A stretch of DNA of 64,000 nt, taken from positions 1,240,001 to 1,304,000 of the forward strand of contig NZ_JBHSJF010000006.1 in assembly GCF_042652085.1 (NCBI RefSeq), written 5' to 3'. The notes under the pieces are model-generated. The model worked only from the letters and a program-made list of their open reading frames with translations. It made no database searches and was not told the origin of the DNA. How positions within the stretch are numbered: position 1 is the first letter of the stretch; the number at the start of each line of letters is the position of its first letter. The position numbers and the translations under genes were made by a program. Below are positions 60,256-64,000 of the stretch, in pieces. The stretch is from Flaviflagellibacter deserti (GTDB taxonomy: Bacteria; Pseudomonadota; Alphaproteobacteria; Rhizobiales; Methylopilaceae).

Positions 60256-62723
60256 TAGAGGCCGCCCGTGCCGCTGCGAACCGCGCGGTCGGCTTCCGGC
60301 GTTACGCCGATCGCCTGGCCGTCTCCGGCGCCGTAGCCGATGACCGAATAGCTGTCCGGGGGCGCGGTACCCGGCTTGAAGGCTTCGAGGATGACCTTCT
60401 GGTCTCCCGGTCCCGCGCGCATGCCGGTGACGGGGTTGATGCGGACGAGCTTGATGCCCGGCGGAACGCGGAACGGCACGGCGGGCTTGTCCGCGAGTGC
60501 GACCTTCATGAAATCGCTGACGATCGGCGCCGCGAGCTCGCCACCGGTCGTTCCGTGACCCATGTCGCGCGGCTTGTCGTACCCGAGGTAGACACCCACG
60601 GCGAGATCAGGCGAGAAGCCGACGAACCAGGAATCCTTGTTGTCGTTGGTCGTACCGGTCTTGCCGGCCATTGGCTTGCCGACCTGGCGGAGAACCGTCG
60701 CGGTGCCACGCAGGACGACGCCTTCGAGCATGGACGTCATCTGATAGGCGGTCAGCGGGTCGAGCACCTGCTCGCGATGGTCGACAAGCGTTGGCGGCTG
60801 CTGGCCGCGCCAGTCGGTCGCCCGGCAGCCCTGACATTCGCGCGCGTCGTGCTTGTAGATCGTGCGGCCGTAGCGGTCCTGTACGCGATCGATCAGGCTC
60901 GGCACGACCTTCTTGCCGCCATTGGCGAAGATCGAATAGCCGCCAACCATGCGCAGCAAGGTCGTCTCGCCGGCGCCGAGCGCCATCGACAGGAACGGCG
61001 GCAAATCATCATAGACGCCGAAGCGACGGGCATATTCCGAGACGATCGGCATGCCCATGTCCTGCGCCAGGCGCACGGTCATGACGTTACGAGACTTCTC
61101 GATACCGAAGCGCAACGTCTGCGGGCCGTAGAACTCTCCGGAATAATTCTCCGGTTTCCAGGTCTCGCCGCCGGTGCCTTGGTCGATCTCGATCGGCGCA
61201 TCCAGAACCACCGACGACGGCGTGTAACCATTGTCGAGCGCGGCGGCGTAGAGCAGCGGCTTGAACGAGGAGCCGGGCTGGCGCAGTGCCTGCGTCGCGC
61301 GGTTGAATTCGCTCTGGTCATAGGAGAAGCCGCCGACGAGCGCGAGAACGCGGCCGGTGAACGGGTCCATGACCACCATCGCGCCGGAGATTTCGGGCAC
61401 CTGACGCAGGCGGTACTGGCCGGCCTGAGCCTTGCCGTCCTTGCCGGTCAGCGGCTCCACATAGACGACATCGCCGGGTCCGAGAGGGCCTTTCTGGTTC
61501 GGCGGCTTCGTCGCGCCGGAGGACCAGCGCCCTGCCCACTTCATGCCTTCGGGAGGGATATTGCCGGTATCCCGGTCGGCCTTGACGGCACCGTTGGCCT
61601 CGCGACCAGGCTGCATTCCGATCGTCGCACCGTTGCCGTCGACGGCCAGCACGACCGCGAGCTTCCAGCCGACATCGCCATAGGCCGGAACTTCGGCCAG
61701 CGCCTTGCCCCAATCCTGAACCGCACCGACATTGCGGATCGCGCCGCGCCAGCCCCGCGCCTCGTCGAACTTCACGAAGCCGGCCGACAGCGCCTTCTTC
61801 GCCATTTCCTGGAGCTGCGGGTTCAGTGCCGTGCGGACCGAAAGGCCACCCTCGTAGAGGCCCTTGCCACCGAACTTCTCATAGAGAATCCGGCGAACCT
61901 CTTCAGCGTAGTAAGGCGCGGTGTAGACATGGGCGCTCGATGCGCGGGCCGTCACGCCTAGAGGAGAGTCCTTTGCGGCACGGCCGTCCTCCGCCGAAAC
62001 GAAGCCGTTCTCGACCATGCGGTCGATGACCCAGTTACGGCGCTCGATGGCGCGATCGGCATAGCGGAATGGATTGTAATTGTTCGGCGCCTTCGGCAGC
62101 GCGGCGAGATAGGCGACCTCGGCCACGTTGAGCTCATGGACCGACTTATCGAAATAGTTCAGCGCCGCGGCGGCAATGCCGTAATTGCCGAGGCCGAGAT
62201 AAATCTCGTTGAGATACAGCTCGAGGATCTTGTCCTTCGAGAAGGTCTGCTCGATCCGAAGTGCCAGCAGCGCTTCCTTGATCTTGCGGTTCATCGAGGC
62301 TTCATTCGTCAGCAGGAAGTTCTTCGCGACCTGCTGCGTGATGGTCGACGCGCCCTGCGGACGGCGATCGCGGCCCATGTTCTCGATATTGTACCAGACG
62401 GCGCGAGCGATGCCGGTCGGATCGATACCGCCGTGCTCGTAGAAGTTCTTGTCCTCCGCCGAGAGGAAGGCGTGGATCACAAGCTGCGGGACCGCCTGGA
62501 TAGGCAGGAACAGGCGGCGCTGATTGGCGTATTCGGCGATCAGGCTGCCATCCACGGCGTGCAGGCGCGTGGTGACTGGCGGCTCGTATTTCTCGAGCGT
62601 CGCATGATCCGGAAGGTCTTGGGCCTGCTGCCAGACGAAAGCGCCAATGGCCGCCGCCGCGACAACGCCGAGAATCGTCGCCGTTGCGAACAGAAAGCCG
62701 AAAAAGCGAAGCAGCAGGCGCAT
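60252..62723 (-). CDS. mrcA: Penicillin-binding protein 1A
   Basis: An 823-residue bifunctional class A PBP. One N-terminal membrane helix (residues 8-28) is followed by the glycosyltransferase GT51 domain with SAEDKNFYEHGGIDPTGIAR and QGASTITQQVAKN. Then comes an OB-like insert (about residues 320-430) and the transpeptidase domain with SSFKPLLYAA (SxxK), SRNVMT (SxN) and KTGTT. It polymerises and cross-links peptidoglycan. The partly encoded amidase upstream and a small Cys-rich gene downstream probably share its transcript. Confidence 0.95.
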   Translation of the reverse strand: MRLLLRFFGFLFATATILGVVAAAAIGAFVWQQAQDLPDHATLEKYEPPVTTRLHAVDGSLIAEYANQRRLFLPIQAVPQLVIHAFLSAEDKNFYEHGGIDPTGIARAVWYNIENMGRDRRPQGASTITQQVAKNFLLTNEASMNRKIKEALLALRIEQTFSKDKILELYLNEIYLGLGNYGIAAAALNYFDKSVHELNVAEVAYLAALPKAPNNYNPFRYADRAIERRNWVIDRMVENGFVSAEDGRAAKDSPLGVTARASSAHVYTAPYYAEEVRRILYEKFGGKGLYEGGLSVRTALNPQLQEMAKKALSAGFVKFDEARGWRGAIRNVGAVQDWGKALAEVPAYGDVGWKLAVVLAVDGNGATIGMQPGREANGAVKADRDTGNIPPEGMKWAGRWSSGATKPPNQKGPLGPGDVVYVEPLTGKDGKAQAGQYRLRQVPEISGAMVVMDPFTGRVLALVGGFSYDQSEFNRATQALRQPGSSFKPLLYAAALDNGYTPSSVVLDAPIEIDQGTGGETWKPENYSGEFYGPQTLRFGIEKSRNVMTVRLAQDMGMPIVSEYARRFGVYDDLPPFLSMALGAGETTLLRMVGGYSIFANGGKKVVPSLIDRVQDRYGRTIYKHDARECQGCRATDWRGQQPPTLVDHREQVLDPLTAYQMTSMLEGVVLRGTATVLRQVGKPMAGKTGTTNDNKDSWFVGFSPDLAVGVYLGYDKPRDMGHGTTGGELAAPIVSDFMKVALADKPAVPFRVPPGIKLVRINPVTGMRAGPGDQKVILEAFKPGTAPPDSYSVIGYGAGDGQAIGVTPEADRAVRSGTGGLY

Positions 62724-62842
62724 CTACGCAGCATCCCCCTCGTTAGAACCGCCCGCTCCGCCTGGCCGTGCGATCTTGATTGCCCGGCTTGGAAGCCGTT
62801 TGTGGATTTTATGGGGCGCGCCGCCGGTCCGGTCGAAGTGCC

Positions 62843-64000
62843 CTATTCCTTTTGATACCCGAAAAACCGATCGACCGCCGCGACCATGGCTCCGGATGCG
62901 GTGTTCCGCCACTCCTCGGACGTCAGCAGCTTCAGGTCGTCCCTGTTGGACATATAGCCGAGTTCGAGGAGCACCGACGGCACGTCGGGAGCCTTCAGGA
63001 CCATGAAACCGGCGGACCGGTTCGGATTCTTGTTCAACCGGACCGCCCCCTTCACCGATATCACGAGATTCTGGGCGAAACGCGCTGAAAACGCCTTTGT
63101 TTCCCGTCTCGCGAGATCGATCAGGATACCCGCCACTTCGTCGGGTTCGGACGTCAGGTCGACGCCCGCGATGACGTCGGCTCGGTTCTCCTTCTCGGCC
63201 AGTTTCTCGGCTTCGGCGTCGCTCGCCCTGTCGGACAGCGTATAGACAGTCGCACCGCGTACGCCGAACGGATCGGAGATAGAGTCGGCGTGGATCGACA
63301 CGAACAATTGGGCGCCGGCCTCGCGGGCGACCCTCACCCGGTCGGCGAGTGCGATGAAGCGGTCGTCGTCACGGGTCATCACCACCCGATAGCGACCGGT
63401 CGCATCGAGCTTGGCCCTGAGGGCGAGACCGAAATCGAGAACGACCTTCTTTTCCTGCTCACCGTCCTGGCCGTGCGCGCCCATGTCGATGCCGCCATGG
63501 CCGGGATCGATGACGATTACAGGACGCTTGTCGCCGGCATCGGCCGTCGGCGCGTCGGGCTTGGGCGGCACCTCGACTTCCGCGCGCTGCCGCGTTGCCG
63601 CTTTCACGAAGGCATCGCGGCTCGTCGCCACGAGGTCGATATCGAGCCTGATGCCATCACTGGTTCGTGATTGTTTCATCGAATCGACCGCGACCGGCCC
63701 AGGCGTGTCGATGACGATGCGGGAACGCCCAGGCGCGATCAGCCCGTAGCGGTAGGTCGATACGAGGCCGCGCGCGGGATGACCGGTCTGATCCTCGGCG
63801 TGGAACAGGACATTCGGCAGGTCGATGATGACGCGGTACGGGTCCGGCAACGTGAAGATGCTCGGCTCGATCTGCGCGCCGAGCAGTACGGAAAGTCGCG
63901 TCCGGTTGAGGTCGCCCTCGAGCCTTGTCGCCATTGCCGCGACAGGCTCATCCGCTCGAGCCGATGCGGGCGCGAACCACGCGCCGACAGCTACGCACAG
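62843..64000 (-). CDS. amiC: N-acetylmuramoyl-L-alanine amidase with AMIN domain (5' end outside the window)
   Basis: At least 385 residues are visible: the open frame continues without a stop to 64000, with signal-peptide-like residues (VGAWFAPASARAD) before the ATG at 63934, so the true start lies beyond the right edge. Residues after that form an AMIN domain (about 100 residues) that targets the septum, then an Amidase_3 domain with VIDPGHGGID, the SIHADS zinc His and the catalytic Glu in LLELGYMSN. It cleaves the bond between MurNAc and the stem peptide at division and would need a LytM-type activator such as the protein at 37352. Confidence 0.93.
   Translation of the reverse strand: MCVAVGAWFAPASARADEPVAAMATRLEGDLNRTRLSVLLGAQIEPSIFTLPDPYRVIIDLPNVLFHAEDQTGHPARGLVSTYRYGLIAPGRSRIVIDTPGPVAVDSMKQSRTSDGIRLDIDLVATSRDAFVKAATRQRAEVEVPPKPDAPTADAGDKRPVIVIDPGHGGIDMGAHGQDGEQEKKVVLDFGLALRAKLDATGRYRVVMTRDDDRFIALADRVRVAREAGAQLFVSIHADSISDPFGVRGATVYTLSDRASDAEAEKLAEKENRADVIAGVDLTSEPDEVAGILIDLARRETKAFSARFAQNLVISVKGAVRLNKNPNRSAGFMVLKAPDVPSVLLELGYMSNRDDLKLLTSEEWRNTASGAMVAAVDRFFGYQKE

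Noticed and set aside
63739..63951. Separate 70-residue gene at the right edge
   Set aside because: It overlaps the amidase in another frame; the amidase frame itself runs open to the window end.

Overview
The window reads as a chromosome segment of an alphaproteobacterium, most likely a hyphomicrobial (rhizobial) genus. The evidence is high GC with dense gene packing, a sufBCDS-sufT operon, minCDE behind two CtrA-type boxes (TTAA-N7-TTAA), a yajC-secD-secF cluster that continues into homologues of mitochondrial complex I assembly factors, the amidase-mrcA-prfB neighbourhood, and compound intergenic palindromes typical of this group. I cannot name genus or species.

Left half, about 1-29 kb, is accessory nutrient scavenging. 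(a) 1-1.5 kb: tail of an ABC importer followed by a cysteine hydrolase of the isochorismatase family, facing a DeoR-type repressor. (b) 2.5-9.2 kb: a gamma-carbonic-anhydrase-like protein, a TctCBA-type carboxylate importer, a GntR/FCD regulator, a class III CoA-transferase and a crotonase. Together these look like import, CoA activation and turnover of a carboxylic acid. (c) 9.2-21.6 kb: an amide region with three FmdA/AmdA-type amidases, one NitT/TauT-type ABC importer and one five-gene urea/short-chain-amide importer (urtABCDE/fmdDEF-like). Two paralogous amidases lie tail to tail. Two orphan, transposase OrfA-like HTH proteins stand divergent to the two main amide promoters, where dedicated regulators would normally sit. 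(d) 21.6-29.1 kb: a CitE-like lyase and a FadR-type regulator facing an operon of a fumarylacetoacetase-fold hydrolase, a fused Fe3+/phosphonate-type permease, its ATPase, an alpha/beta hydrolase and a binding protein. Perfect ATTGGT-NN-ACCAAT operators lie in the shared promoter region, and a strong intrinsic terminator closes the operon.

Right half, about 29-64 kb, is mostly core. minCDE is followed by a squalene-synthase-fold (NDUFAF6-like) gene, an Mth938-like (NDUFAF3-like) gene, secF, secD and yajC. Next come a GST, a DUF815 ATPase and a LysM/LytM lipoprotein with a degenerate active site and a Q/Y-rich linker. The suf block (cysteine desulfurase, sufB, a small ABM-like gene, sufC, sufD, sufS, sufT) follows. 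Then come a hydrolase, an AEC transporter, an OpgG-like glucan protein, anmK diverging from tyrS, a 1133-residue AsmA/YhdP-like protein, a 1-Cys Bcp peroxiredoxin, a small DUF551-like protein, an intact M23 peptidase, prfB with a textbook +1 programmed frameshift, an orphan 170-residue gene, an EamA transporter, a small Cys-rich secreted protein, PBP1A, and a 5'-truncated amidase running off the right edge.

No stretch above 300 bases lacks a gene. I saw no tRNA, rRNA, CRISPR array, prophage or complete insertion sequence. Functions are inferred from motifs and context by eye; no database search was possible.
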